64,000 bases of DNA from Prosthecochloris sp. (lineage in GTDB: Bacteria > Bacteroidota > Chlorobiia > Chlorobiales > Chlorobiaceae), in assembly GCA_015482705.2 (NCBI GenBank), contig JADMLA020000008.1, positions 124,001 through 188,000 on the forward strand, read 5' to 3'. The notes beneath the pieces were generated by a model. The model did no database searches. It was given only the letters and a program-made list of their open reading frames with translations, and was not told the DNA's origin. Below are positions 8,768 through 17,996 of this stretch, piece by piece (positions within the stretch are counted from its first letter, which is position 1; every line of letters begins with the position of its first letter). Position numbers and translations under genes: made by a program.

Positions 8768-9658
8768 TCATTTATCCAACGAGCGCAGTGATTCTCCGAC
8801 ATGATCAACCCAGATGGCGGCAAACTCATCGAATTCAGCGGTCCCCTTTAAAACAGGCACACACGCTATTCCGGCACGAGTCAATATCGATACCCATGAA
8901 TCGTCCCCATCGCCGGCCATATCATTTTTCGCGTGATCACCGGCGACCGACATGAAGGGCATCAGATAGGCTTTTTTGATGTTCTTTTCAAACAGTAGTT
9001 CCTTGAGCAGATCCACTTCCGGGTACCCTTCAACCGTTCCCACGAAAATATTGGGATCGGCTCGTTGCAGTTGAAACATCAAAGCGGCATACAATGCATT
9101 GGATGGATGGTGAGTACCGTGCCCCATGAGCAGCACCGCATCTTCCTTCGAACGTTCTTCGGGAATCGAAGCCCTTACCGCCGCCACAACTTTTTTCATA
9201 TCTTCTTGGGTACTCATAAGAGGATATCCCAGAATCAATTTACTGAATCCCCCCATTCTCTCGAATGCGTCCACCGTTCGGTGCAGGTCGTGAAATTCAG
9301 CCCCGCCGATGGTATGAAGAGACTGAACCGCTACGTGGGTAAATGCTTCATCCTGCATTTTGGCCAACGCCGTTTCAGGCGAATCGAGAAACGTACCTTG
9401 TTTTGCAAGTTTTTCACGAATCACGTGTGATGTGAAAGCCCAGCGAACCGGTATACCGTGATAGGTCCGCTTTACCATTTTTTCAATAGTATCGAACGAT
9501 ACCTGAGCAGTCTTTTCGCTCGACCCGAAAGCAACCAGCAAAATTCCTTCTTTTCTGGGCCGATCAGCTACACCTGTGGCAAAACATTCCAAAGAGATAA
9601 GGCTCAGCATGGCAAAAATCGTCAGGCAGCTTGTTTTTATACTTGTTTTCATTTCCAT
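8768..9658 (-). CDS. cbiK: Exported sirohydrochlorin cobaltochelatase (CbiK family, periplasmic type)
   Basis: This is a 296-residue CbiK-family chelatase with an N-terminal signal sequence (hydrophobic core TIFAMLSLISL, probable cleavage near CFATGVA). Chelatase landmarks are the LLVAFGSSEKTAQ start of the fold, LLMGHGTHH (metal-site His) and MPFMSVAGDHAKNDM (second His). CbiK inserts cobalt into sirohydrochlorin in the early-cobalt-insertion route. Exported CbiK proteins are known in Desulfovibrio, where a role outside corrin synthesis has been proposed. Its start overlaps the end of the cytoplasmic paralogue by ten bases, so both come from the riboswitch 3 unit. Whether this copy acts in cobalamin synthesis or in periplasmic metal handling cannot be told from sequence. 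Confidence 0.85.
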   Translation of the reverse strand: MEMKTSIKTSCLTIFAMLSLISLECFATGVADRPRKEGILLVAFGSSEKTAQVSFDTIEKMVKRTYHGIPVRWAFTSHVIREKLAKQGTFLDSPETALAKMQDEAFTHVAVQSLHTIGGAEFHDLHRTVDAFERMGGFSKLILGYPLMSTQEDMKKVVAAVRASIPEERSKEDAVLLMGHGTHHPSNALYAALMFQLQRADPNIFVGTVEGYPEVDLLKELLFEKNIKKAYLMPFMSVAGDHAKNDMAGDGDDSWVSILTRAGIACVPVLKGTAEFDEFAAIWVDHVGESLRSLDK

Positions 9659-10626
9659 TCTCCGTTTTTTTCTTCCTGTTTCAGAACCGTCATCTTTTCT
9701 GCCGGATGCAGGTCGATACCATGATCTTCGGCTGTTTGCTGAATCCGTTTGGCAAAAATACCGACAAAAGCATCATTGACTCCCAACCCCTCCATAGCGA
9801 CATCGACCTTAATTCCAAGAGATTCGATTCTGCTTTTCCAGGAATCCGGCTCCGGATTGTTCATGTCGTTGTGCGCATGATCACCGGCAGTGATCATAAA
9901 CGGCTTGAGCAGCACATGTTTTATGGAATCTTTTTCCAGAGCCTGCAGGATCTCATCGATACCCGGGTACCCCTCGACCATACCGATATAAATGCTCGAA
10001 TCCGGATAAAATGCACGCATCGCTTTTTGTGTCTCGAAAAAAGCGCCCGATGAGAAAAAATCATTCCCGTGACCCATGTAAACCAATGAAGCGCCTGACG
10101 CTTTTGCACGTATAACATCGGTTTCAAGGGCCTGTACAACCTCACCGATATCCTCGACGTAGTCGTGCTCTATACCATATGTCCCCAGCGTGGGCCGGGA
10201 CAACACAATTTTATCAAAAGGCGCCCATGCTTTCTTTATCGTCCTGATCGACTGCAAAGCCCTGATACAGGACTGCAGATCTTCGTATTGCTCCCCATGA
10301 TAGATGTGGGTCGGCTGGACGATGACGGTACGGTAGTTCTGATCCTGCAGGTTACCAATTGCCCCGAGCAGGCTTTGAGCGTACATGATTTCTTCTGGCA
10401 CTCCCTTGGCAAGCCAGCTTTCAGGTTTTCTTCTTCTCGACGCCCAGATAGTTCTGATCCTGTTCGAGGTAAAACAAATCCTCGTCTCAATCCCCGGAAA
10501 TTGCTCCTCTACCTCTTCTTTAATGTTACCGAGAGCCGAAAGAGCGACAGGATAGCTTGTTCCGAAATGTGCAAGCAAAATGGCCTTTTTGTTGATCTGT
10601 CTTCGTATCTTGTTTTTTCCACCCAT
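9649..10626 (-). CDS. cbiK: Sirohydrochlorin cobaltochelatase (CbiK family, cytoplasmic type)
   Basis: This 325-residue protein has the class II chelatase pattern: AILLAHFGTSYPVAL at the start of domain 1, HIYHGEQYEDL, LVYMGHGNDFFSSGAF and LKPFMITAGDHAHNDM, the last two carrying the metal-binding histidines. There is no signal peptide. It catalyses Co2+ insertion into sirohydrochlorin, the entry step for the Cbi methyltransferases encoded upstream in the same unit. The C-terminus is about 25-30 residues longer than the exported copy and ends in a charged tail (KQEEKNGEWK). It sits 81 bases after cbiD. Confidence 0.9.
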   Translation of the reverse strand: MGGKNKIRRQINKKAILLAHFGTSYPVALSALGNIKEEVEEQFPGIETRICFTSNRIRTIWASRRRKPESWLAKGVPEEIMYAQSLLGAIGNLQDQNYRTVIVQPTHIYHGEQYEDLQSCIRALQSIRTIKKAWAPFDKIVLSRPTLGTYGIEHDYVEDIGEVVQALETDVIRAKASGASLVYMGHGNDFFSSGAFFETQKAMRAFYPDSSIYIGMVEGYPGIDEILQALEKDSIKHVLLKPFMITAGDHAHNDMNNPEPDSWKSRIESLGIKVDVAMEGLGVNDAFVGIFAKRIQQTAEDHGIDLHPAEKMTVLKQEEKNGEWK

Positions 10627-10707
10627 GATAACAATGTGTTTTACGTTATTTCAATCATACAATTTCCTGACCGCGACACTGGCACGCTTGCCGTTAAAAC
10701 GCTGTAA

Positions 10708-11844
10708 CTACTTCTCATCCAATGCGTTGCGAACGATGCAGATGCCATCCGAATTCATGAGCACGAAAGCAAGCCGGATACCGGGTACAAGCCGGCCGCA
10801 CACCCTGTAGCACTCCCTGGACAACTCACGGTAAAAAGGCTCACCTTTCCTGAAAGGAATACTCTTTACGATGTTTCTCACGAGGGAAATGTCGAGTAAG
10901 CTGTGACAGATATCGTTATCATATCCGGCACTGCGGGCTAAACCTGCAATAAAATCACGGTTTACCGCTACGTTCCTGCTCGACAAATCCAGTTCACCCT
11001 GAGCCAGTTTCGTGGCTTTGGCCAGCATGACACTTACCGTAACGCTCTCGAACCCCGCACATTCCCTGATTATTTCCAGTGTCACACCTATCCGGTTACC
11101 GTAGTGAACGAACGCTTGATCCGGGAAATCCGGTAAGAGCTTTTTCAGATGTTTTTCGCTTCTTGCTCCGGCAACGATTGCCACATCACGGCATCCGCTG
11201 TATAAAGCCACCCGCAGGGATCGTCTGATGCTTTCGATATAGGCCTCCTCGGAATACGGCACAACAATCCCGCTCGTTCCGATGATGGACAAGCCGTCTA
11301 CAACACCGACTTTTTCGTTCATGGTTCTTTTCGCGACCTCTTTACCGCCAGGGATCGACAAAGTGACCGCAACTCCTCCGTCCACCCGATACTTTTTCAG
11401 GAGTGATCGCACGGCCCTCATGATCATATGCCTCGGCACAGGATTGACAGCCGGCTCACCAACCGGAATACCAAGCCCTGAAAGGGTGACTCGCCCTACC
11501 CCCTCTCCCTGCAGAAACAAAACCGTTCCCCGGGGAATGTCCTTTCTTATCGTCACTTCACTACGAATTATCAGCCCGTCGGTAACATCCGGATCGTCTC
11601 CGGCATCCTTCCTCACACCACACAGGGCACCTCGACTATCCACGAAACACTCCTCAACCGTAAACGTGGCCGAATCTTCCGAAGGCAGCACAATCGTCAC
11701 GGTTTGTTGAGCCTCCTGATTCAATAATGCACTGAGAGCCGCAACTGTTGCCGCAGTTGCACAAGACCCGGTTGTATACCCATATCTCAATCGCTGAGCT
11801 TCATTCTCCTGCATGGTGCAACTTGCTGATTCTTTCAAGTTCAC
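10708..11844 (-). CDS. cbiD: Cobalt-precorrin-5B C1-methyltransferase CbiD
   Basis: The protein is recognised by the N-terminal RYGYTTGSCATAAT motif and by IIGTSGIVVPYSEEAYIESIRRSL, both diagnostic of CbiD. It methylates C1 of cobalt-precorrin-5B in the anaerobic pathway. The start is uncertain: a GTG at 11844 gives 378 residues and a 44-base overlap with cbiJ, while an ATG at 11814 gives 368 residues and a 14-base overlap. Neither has a strong ribosome site, so translational coupling to cbiJ is likely. Confidence 0.92.
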   Translation of the reverse strand: MNLKESASCTMQENEAQRLRYGYTTGSCATAATVAALSALLNQEAQQTVTIVLPSEDSATFTVEECFVDSRGALCGVRKDAGDDPDVTDGLIIRSEVTIRKDIPRGTVLFLQGEGVGRVTLSGLGIPVGEPAVNPVPRHMIMRAVRSLLKKYRVDGGVAVTLSIPGGKEVAKRTMNEKVGVVDGLSIIGTSGIVVPYSEEAYIESIRRSLRVALYSGCRDVAIVAGARSEKHLKKLLPDFPDQAFVHYGNRIGVTLEIIRECAGFESVTVSVMLAKATKLAQGELDLSSRNVAVNRDFIAGLARSAGYDNDICHSLLDISLVRNIVKSIPFRKGEPFYRELSRECYRVCGRLVPGIRLAFVLMNSDGICIVRNALDEK

Positions 11845-12586
11845 GGTTTAATTCCGACCTTTTCGTCACGGTAATGAAAGAGTCGGGAAGTTTGGGACGC
11901 TTCACAATAACCACCGGAATACCACAGAGCATGGCCGCCGTGATTTTAACCGGTAAAAACCCTGAATTGCCGGACTCTTTGACAAGCAAACAGTCGATAC
12001 CGTATGCCCTTATGATTCGGGACTCCTCCTCAATAAGTCCGGACGGCTTCAAGAGGATAAGATTGCCCAGAGGAAATCCCTGCTTTTGTGCAAACATTAC
12101 CGATTTGCCTGAAGGTAGAATTCTGACTCTCATCTCATGCTCCTTCCAGTAGGAACGCAAAGCATCTATGGTTTGCACGCCGGTCATGGCGAGCACTCTT
12201 TTCGGCTTGAGAAACCGCAAGAGATCGATAGTCTCGGGAAAACTGCTCGAGTAGTATATATTCTTGCTGTAAGCAGCTTCTCGGGGAAGATCGTAGATGC
12301 GCTCGAACCTGATGACCGGTATGGAGAACCGCAAACAAACATCTGAAACGGTTTCATGAAGAAGTGATGCAAAAGGATGCGCCGCATCGATAACGGCAGA
12401 GACGTTTCTTTGCCGGAAAAGGTGCTCCATCCCCCTCACGTCAAGAGCACCAAAGCGGTACTTGCCGTGAACCATTACAAACGGTTCGGCCTCTGTTTTC
12501 GTAGAATAGAGATATGCCAGCTCTTTTTCCTCCAGAAATCGGGCAACCTGTTTGCCTTCTGTCGTGCCACCGAAAACCACAATCAT
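11801..12586 (-). CDS. cbiJ: Cobalt-precorrin-6A reductase CbiJ
   Basis: This 261-residue protein begins MIVVFGGTTEGKQVARFL, the nucleotide-binding start of the CobK/CbiJ family, and later has DAAHPFA and LLVKESGNSG, also conserved there. It reduces cobalt-precorrin-6A to 6B with NADH or NADPH. The start overlaps the end of the cbiGF fusion by four bases, and the end overlaps cbiD. Length is typical for the family. Confidence 0.92.
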   Translation of the reverse strand: MIVVFGGTTEGKQVARFLEEKELAYLYSTKTEAEPFVMVHGKYRFGALDVRGMEHLFRQRNVSAVIDAAHPFASLLHETVSDVCLRFSIPVIRFERIYDLPREAAYSKNIYYSSSFPETIDLLRFLKPKRVLAMTGVQTIDALRSYWKEHEMRVRILPSGKSVMFAQKQGFPLGNLILLKPSGLIEEESRIIRAYGIDCLLVKESGNSGFLPVKITAAMLCGIPVVIVKRPKLPDSFITVTKRSELNRELERISKLHHAGE

Positions 12587-14472
12587 GATGTATCACCTTC
12601 GTTGGTTCCGGAAGCGTGTCTGAAACCATGTGAAAAGGCGGGATCGTACAGTTTCGATCTCTCTTCCCTGGCACCCACGGCTTCACCGACAACAAGAAGC
12701 ATCGTGCGCGTTTTTCCACTTTTCGCAACCAGAGATGCAAGATCGACAAGCGATCCCCGCCATACCTGTTCATCATCCCAGGTCAAACGGTAGCAAACCG
12801 CTACCGGCGTGGATGGAGCATAATGAAGCAGGAGTTCTTGCTGGATCTCCCCCGCCCATTCTGCACTCAGGAACAAGCAGATTGTAGCCCGGGAACGTGC
12901 CAGTTCACCGAGCGCTTCCTTTTCCGGCACAGCCGTTCTCCCGTTAAAACGGGTCAGTATGATCGTCTGCACTTTTTCAGGAATGGTGAACTGGGATTTC
13001 AGCGTTGCCGCTGCAGCCTGAAAAGACGATACGCCGGGAACGATGCTGTACTCCATGCCGCTCGACTCGAACCAGGCCATCTGCTCCTGAATTGCGCCGT
13101 AGATCGAAGGGTCGCCGGTATGCAGCCTGACAATGCACTTCCCCTGCCGGTAAAACTCGCTGATAAGTAAAAACTGCTCTTCGAGGGTCATCGAAGCTGA
13201 ACTCCTCACGACTGCTCCGGGTTTGGCGTAATGGGTCAGTTTTTCCGGCACAAGGCTTCCGGCATAAAGAATAAGATCCGCTGTTTCCAGCAAATGTTTC
13301 CCCCTGACCGTTACCAGTCCGGGATCACCCGGCCCTGCACCGACAATGAGGATACGGCCTTTACGAACCGCGGTTCTGTCGATACTGACGGCAAAAGTGT
13401 AGTGGCGCGGCTCATTTTCCCTGCAGCCCGGAAGAACGACTTTCTTTTTTTCAACCACCCACCTGTTTTCGCCTGCCAGCAAAGCTGCCGAAGCCTCAGC
13501 AACACTATGCACCCCAACCTTCCGATACACCACCTCTGATGGATTGGGTACCCCCTCGACACCTTCGAGAAGATCCGGTGCGAATCCATGCAAAGGAATG
13601 CCGAAATTTTCAGCAGCAAACCTGAAGGCTTTTTCCTGTATTTTGAAATCAACGGAACCGAAGGCCTTGAGTGAAGAAGGTGAAAGACCCTTTTGCTCCA
13701 ACTCTCCGGCAAACGATACGGCAAACGTCTCAGGATCGATATCTTTTTCACAGCCGACTCCGGCACACAAAACCTTCGGACGATAGAAAAAAGAGGGCAC
13801 CTGCACCGGAAGAACACGTGGTGTTACGGCCAGGAGCAGGCTGCATGCGCTAAAGTCAATATCTTCGTAGTTGTAAACGACCGAGACAAAAGGTGCTTTG
13901 CTTCGCTCGAGATAATCGGTCACCTCATCCCTCGTTTCAAGCAGCAGTACCGTCGGCTCGTGATTGACGAACAACGACATCGCAGCGGCAAACGATTTTC
14001 CTTTGTTTCCCGAATGAAATTCCACCGACCACCCCTGATCACGACCGAGAATATCGAGGCTCCACAATCCCTGTACATCACTCGATGTCGTAATGACCGG
14101 GCGTGCGCCGATCAAACGGGCGACAAGCCCTGCCAGCTCGTTTCCACCACCGACATGGCCCGACAGAACGGACTGCACAAAAACCCTGCGTTCATCACAA
14201 TTGATGACTGCCGGGTCTGAATATTTGTCCTTGATGACAGGAGCAATCGCGCGCACGCATATACCAAGCGCACCGATGAAGATAAATGCATCGTAATAGC
14301 TAAAATTATCACGTGTGAACTCGACGACACCATTAACCGATGTCACTCCTTCAAATTGGCGTGAAGAGAAAATTTCAGCCCTGTAACCGGAAACTGCTTC
14401 AAGATGCTTTTTCAGACAGCGGGCAACCAATATCCCGTTGTCCGAAGAGGCCAGAATCGCAATGGTTTGCAT
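12583..14472 (-). CDS. cbiGF: CbiG-CbiF fusion: cobalt-precorrin-5A hydrolase and cobalt-precorrin-4 C11-methyltransferase
   Basis: The N-terminal half (about residues 1-345) is CbiG: FIGALGICVRAIAPVIKDKYSDPAV, LSGHVGGGNELA and the C-terminal subdomain VLCAGVGCEKDID. After a linker the C-terminal part (about 365-630) is a SAM-dependent uroporphyrinogen-III methyltransferase-type fold of the CbiF/CobM type, with RILIVGAGPGDPGLVTVRG and LHTGDPSIYGAIQEQM. One polypeptide therefore methylates C11 and opens the C20 lactone, two consecutive steps. The ATG at 14472 lies two bases after the cbiET stop; a TTG at 14478 would overlap it by four bases and add two residues. Domain order is G then F. Confidence 0.92.
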   Translation of the reverse strand: MQTIAILASSDNGILVARCLKKHLEAVSGYRAEIFSSRQFEGVTSVNGVVEFTRDNFSYYDAFIFIGALGICVRAIAPVIKDKYSDPAVINCDERRVFVQSVLSGHVGGGNELAGLVARLIGARPVITTSSDVQGLWSLDILGRDQGWSVEFHSGNKGKSFAAAMSLFVNHEPTVLLLETRDEVTDYLERSKAPFVSVVYNYEDIDFSACSLLLAVTPRVLPVQVPSFFYRPKVLCAGVGCEKDIDPETFAVSFAGELEQKGLSPSSLKAFGSVDFKIQEKAFRFAAENFGIPLHGFAPDLLEGVEGVPNPSEVVYRKVGVHSVAEASAALLAGENRWVVEKKKVVLPGCRENEPRHYTFAVSIDRTAVRKGRILIVGAGPGDPGLVTVRGKHLLETADLILYAGSLVPEKLTHYAKPGAVVRSSASMTLEEQFLLISEFYRQGKCIVRLHTGDPSIYGAIQEQMAWFESSGMEYSIVPGVSSFQAAAATLKSQFTIPEKVQTIILTRFNGRTAVPEKEALGELARSRATICLFLSAEWAGEIQQELLLHYAPSTPVAVCYRLTWDDEQVWRGSLVDLASLVAKSGKTRTMLLVVGEAVGAREERSKLYDPAFSHGFRHASGTNEGDTS

Positions 14473-14474
14473 AC

Positions 14475-15686
14475 TCAAGTTTCTCTGGTTTTTTCCGCCG
14501 CCGCAACCGTAATCACGTTGAACTCATCGACAGCTATTTTCATATCTTCAAAAATCCTGTAGTTGTATCGTCCTGCCTGTTGATGAAATTGCTCAAGGCT
14601 TTCGGACTGCACTGCGTTGATCACAACTCGCCCACCAATGGAAAGCAACGGATCGATACAGGCGAACAGTTCTTCAAGACGCCCGCCATGCCCCCCGATA
14701 AACACGGCATCGACTGTTTCCTGATCGCCGGTATACGCGCTATGTTCCTGTAAAAAAAAATCTCCCATTACCTGCCGGATACCCGGAGCGCTGCATTTTT
14801 TACTGTTGCGCTCGAGAAGCACAGAGCACTCGCTGCGCTTTTCGAACGCCGTGATGTCGATCTCCGGAAAAAGAAGCCTCGCCTCGACCGAAACCGAACC
14901 CGTACAAAATCCGATATCCCAGAAATTACGTGCATTGACAAGACCGAGCCGGGAAAGTGTCGCCAGGCGAACAGGCATCTTGGTGATCATGTTGGGACGA
15001 CCTTTCATCCCTTCGAACGTACTGTCCGGAATCCCGAAAAGCTTGTCATGAGGCTGGAAAGCGGAGAGGATGATGCAGTTAAGCCCATGAAACGAAAGCC
15101 GGACGGCATCTTCCAGACCATACTCACAGACCCGCTCTTCCGCTCCCCCGAGCGCCTCTCCAACGATCATGGTATATTCTGAAAAACCAAACTCGAGCAT
15201 TCGCTTTGCAACAACAGCAGGAGTTTTCCTCCGGTCGGTCAGGACTCCGATCAGTTGTGCCCCCTCTATCAGGGCACAATCAAGCTCTTGCCAGCCTCTA
15301 CCCGTAAGAGAAGCATAACGCATCGACTGATAGGGCATCCTGCAGCGATGAGCCAGAAGCTGCAAACTGTGAAACGACGGGTAGTACGTATAAACGGCAT
15401 CCGGAAAAGCCTTCTGTAACGTAGCGCCGAACCCGTAAAACAGAGGATCTCCCGAAGTAAACGCCAGAATCGGTCCTGGCTCTTCCTTGAAAGCCACCAA
15501 AACCTTCCCGATAGGCGGTTTGATGGCTATCCAGTCACTATCGTGGGGCAAAATGGAAGCGACGATCCCTCTGTGGCGTTCACCACCTGCAAAAACCCTG
15601 TGTTGGCTTACCGCCAATCTTGCATCCTCGGTAAGCTCCGGCTCAGGGTTATCGGTCAATCCAACAACTGTAATACGATCAGACAT
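14475..15686 (-). CDS. cbiET: CbiE-CbiT fusion (CobL-type): precorrin-6Y C5,15-methyltransferase and C12-decarboxylase
   Basis: The protein has 403 residues. The first half (about 1-205) is CbiE, with DRITVVGLTDNPEP, FTSGDPLFYGFGATL and an EYTMIVGEALGGAEERV segment. The second half (about 220-400) is CbiT, a class I SAM methyltransferase starting at RLATLSRLGLVNARNFWDIG with the glycine loop partly changed (IGFCTGSVSVEA). The single protein methylates C5 and C15 and decarboxylates the C12 acetate. It overlaps the upstream cbiHC by eight bases. Confidence 0.92.
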   Translation of the reverse strand: MSDRITVVGLTDNPEPELTEDARLAVSQHRVFAGGERHRGIVASILPHDSDWIAIKPPIGKVLVAFKEEPGPILAFTSGDPLFYGFGATLQKAFPDAVYTYYPSFHSLQLLAHRCRMPYQSMRYASLTGRGWQELDCALIEGAQLIGVLTDRRKTPAVVAKRMLEFGFSEYTMIVGEALGGAEERVCEYGLEDAVRLSFHGLNCIILSAFQPHDKLFGIPDSTFEGMKGRPNMITKMPVRLATLSRLGLVNARNFWDIGFCTGSVSVEARLLFPEIDITAFEKRSECSVLLERNSKKCSAPGIRQVMGDFFLQEHSAYTGDQETVDAVFIGGHGGRLEELFACIDPLLSIGGRVVINAVQSESLEQFHQQAGRYNYRIFEDMKIAVDEFNVITVAAAEKTRET

Positions 15687-17085
15687 CTCTTCCGGGCATC
15701 ATGGTTTCGGCATCATCGAGGCTCAAGGCTGCATTTACGATAGTCGCCGCGACAGTACTTCCGCCTTTTCTTCCTTCGATAATGACCGCAGGGATTTTTC
15801 CTATTACGGCTTTCAACCTCAGTTTCGATTCAATGACATTGACAAAGCCTACCGGAGCTCCGATAATCCCCATAGGGCTATATCGTTTGCGACACAAAAG
15901 ATCCGAAAGCTCGATCAGGGCTGTCGGTGCATTGCCGACAACATACAGCGCATCAGGGTGTTCCTCTACAGCAAGTCGCATACCTGCCTGTGTGCGGGTG
16001 ATACCCTGATCGCTGGCAAGAGATTGAACTCTCGGATCGTCCAGATAACAGATCACTTCAATGCCATATCTCTCGATCGCTGCTTTTCTAAAACCCGACC
16101 GGACCATGGTCACATCGGTAATGATGGTTGCGCTTCCTGCAGTTAGTTTTTCATGCAGCCGCTCTACCGCCCGGGGAGTGGTATAAAGAATATCTTCGAA
16201 ATCAAAATCAGCGGTCGTATGAATGGCGTGCATCATCGCCCACTTGGTATCGTAAGCATAGCCACTTCGTTTCAATCGCTTTTCAATCGCACTGAAACTG
16301 TCGCTCATGATCGACTGTCCAACGCTCATACTCCCGGTAGCTCCTGGAGAAAAGTAACCCCTTGGCGTGATCATTCTGCAGCCTTCGGCGAAAGTCTGTC
16401 GGTTACCGATTATCATAACACTGAACATGTCGAGTGTTTCCGGATCGAAATCGGAAAGAGTAGTGATAACGATACTCTCGTTGTCTCTTTCAGCATGACG
16501 CACGATACCGACAGGAGTGTCACCCGAACGCTCTACCAGAAAAAGCTCCTTGAGCCTGTAAATCTGCCAGTATCTCCCGTTGCTTTTCGGGTTGTATACG
16601 GCAGTCACAAAATCAGCGCTCGCTGCCGCTCTGATGCGCTGTTCGATAACGTTCCAGGGAGTGAGAAGATCGGAAAGAGAAATAACACAAAAATCATGCC
16701 CTGTCGGGGCTCCAAGCTTTGCTGCCGCTGCCTGAAAAGCACTTATTCCCGGCTGAATACTGACGGCGACATTGTCATAATCCTTTTTTTGCGACATTTC
16801 CATAACCAGAGGCGCCATCCCGTAAACCCCCGCATCCCCTGAACTGACAACAACAACATTCATGCCCTCGAGAGCGAGAGTGAATGCCCTCTTGGCACGG
16901 TCACGCTCTTTTTTCATCCCACTATCGATCAAAAGAACATGCTCAGGTATGAAATGCTCTATCAGTCGTATGTAATAGTTATAGCCGATAACGGCATCCG
17001 CCTCCCGTATAGCGGTCAGTACGCGCGGCGCAATCAGATCGAGGCTCCCTGGTCCCAATCCGACAACTGTTATTTTTCCGGACAT
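15679..17085 (-). CDS. cbiHC: CbiH-CbiC fusion: cobalt-precorrin-3 C17-methyltransferase and precorrin-8X methylmutase
   Basis: Residues 1 to about 245 are CbiH/CobJ: ITVVGLGPGSLDLIAPR, VSSGDAGVYGMAPL, and AVYNPKSNGRYWQ. Residues from about 255 to 468 are CbiC/CobH: ESDF-like start, TKWAMMHAIHTTADFDFEDI with the methylmutase histidine, ITDVTMVRSG, and the end VIEGRKGGSTVAATIVNAAL. The fusion joins the ring-contraction step to the final methyl migration to hydrogenobyrinate-type product, two steps that are not adjacent in the pathway. It overlaps cbiL by 16 bases. Confidence 0.92.
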   Translation of the reverse strand: MSGKITVVGLGPGSLDLIAPRVLTAIREADAVIGYNYYIRLIEHFIPEHVLLIDSGMKKERDRAKRAFTLALEGMNVVVVSSGDAGVYGMAPLVMEMSQKKDYDNVAVSIQPGISAFQAAAAKLGAPTGHDFCVISLSDLLTPWNVIEQRIRAAASADFVTAVYNPKSNGRYWQIYRLKELFLVERSGDTPVGIVRHAERDNESIVITTLSDFDPETLDMFSVMIIGNRQTFAEGCRMITPRGYFSPGATGSMSVGQSIMSDSFSAIEKRLKRSGYAYDTKWAMMHAIHTTADFDFEDILYTTPRAVERLHEKLTAGSATIITDVTMVRSGFRKAAIERYGIEVICYLDDPRVQSLASDQGITRTQAGMRLAVEEHPDALYVVGNAPTALIELSDLLCRKRYSPMGIIGAPVGFVNVIESKLRLKAVIGKIPAVIIEGRKGGSTVAATIVNAALSLDDAETMMPGRDV

Positions 17086-17804
17086 AGGTTTCTAGAAGAT
17101 CGATCCTTATTGAATAAAATTATCAGAGATAAATATGGTATGCGCCGTGATTCGAGATCATCGAGGCTACGACTCACAAACTCACGCGGTGTACCGAGAT
17201 ATTCGGCATACACGAAACCGATTCTTTTCTTCTCGAGGTATGAGTAAAGCTTTTCACCAAAAAGGGATAACTTCATCACAACCACCGTTTCATACCTGTC
17301 CAGGCACTTATCGAGCTCATCTGTACTTTCAAAATCGGGGAGAACAAGAACTTTATCCGATCCGAGAGCTAACGGTACATGCGCAGAAGCTCCCGCAGCG
17401 ACAAAAGCCGGTACCCCGGCAACCATCTCCACAGTAACCGAGGCTTTTTTCAGTCTTTCGAGCAAGTGTCCAAACGTACTGTACAACCCTGCGTCCCCGA
17501 TACATACAACCGCGATACATAAACTGTTTTCAAGGTCCTGCATGATAGAGGAAAAAGCCTTGTCATAAACCTTGTCAACCTCTTTTCTGGGCATTGTCAT
17601 GGCAACAGGCATGCTTTTCAGCCTGGTCTCCGAGATACCGTGAACCTTCAGAATTTCAAGTGCAAAGCTGTTGACTTCGCCTGATCGGGTCAGGGTCGCC
17701 GGGTAATAGATCTTGTCAGCCCGAGCAAGAACCTTTATCGCTTTGATGGTCACAAGCTCCGGGTCTCCCGGTCCCAGTGAAACCCCGTAAACCTTACTTC
17801 TCAA
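17070..17804 (-). CDS. cbiL: Cobalt-precorrin-2 C20-methyltransferase CbiL
   Basis: The protein is 244 residues. It starts KVYGVSLGPGDPELVTIKA, a classic tetrapyrrole methyltransferase entry, and continues with VVCIGDAGLYSTFGHLLERL and VAGVPAFVAAGASAHVPLA, which point to CobI/CbiL. It adds the C20 methyl to cobalt-factor II. The start codon at 17804 is TTG and has no strong ribosome site nearby (an AAGGGAAT lies about 25 bases upstream); no ATG is available in frame. It is the first gene of the riboswitch 3 unit, so a weak TTG start fits translational control by the leader. Confidence 0.9.
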   Translation of the reverse strand: MRSKVYGVSLGPGDPELVTIKAIKVLARADKIYYPATLTRSGEVNSFALEILKVHGISETRLKSMPVAMTMPRKEVDKVYDKAFSSIMQDLENSLCIAVVCIGDAGLYSTFGHLLERLKKASVTVEMVAGVPAFVAAGASAHVPLALGSDKVLVLPDFESTDELDKCLDRYETVVVMKLSLFGEKLYSYLEKKRIGFVYAEYLGTPREFVSRSLDDLESRRIPYLSLIILFNKDRSSRNLCPEK

Positions 17805-17857
17805 TGTTGAATCTTTTTTCGATTGAATTCCCTTTCCTTCAAAGCACTTTTTCCCCG

Positions 17858-17882
17858 GCCGTATGGCCGTATGGCCGTATGT
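17858..17882. repeat. Three tandem copies of an 8-base unit in the cbiL leader
   Basis: The unit GTATGGCC repeats three times between riboswitch 3 and cbiL, with a GGCC flank at the left. On the minus strand each pair of units can fold as GGCC-ATAC-GGCC. Copy number of such a repeat could vary between strains and change the expression platform. Confidence 0.8.
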
Positions 17883-17996
17883 TCATAAGAACTTGCCGAA
17901 AGAACCCTCAATCCATACAGGGAAAAAGAGCGGTTTGTTCAGCACGAGCAGAGCAAAAAAAGATGCATGAAACAGAAAGAGTTATTGCCATCTGCA

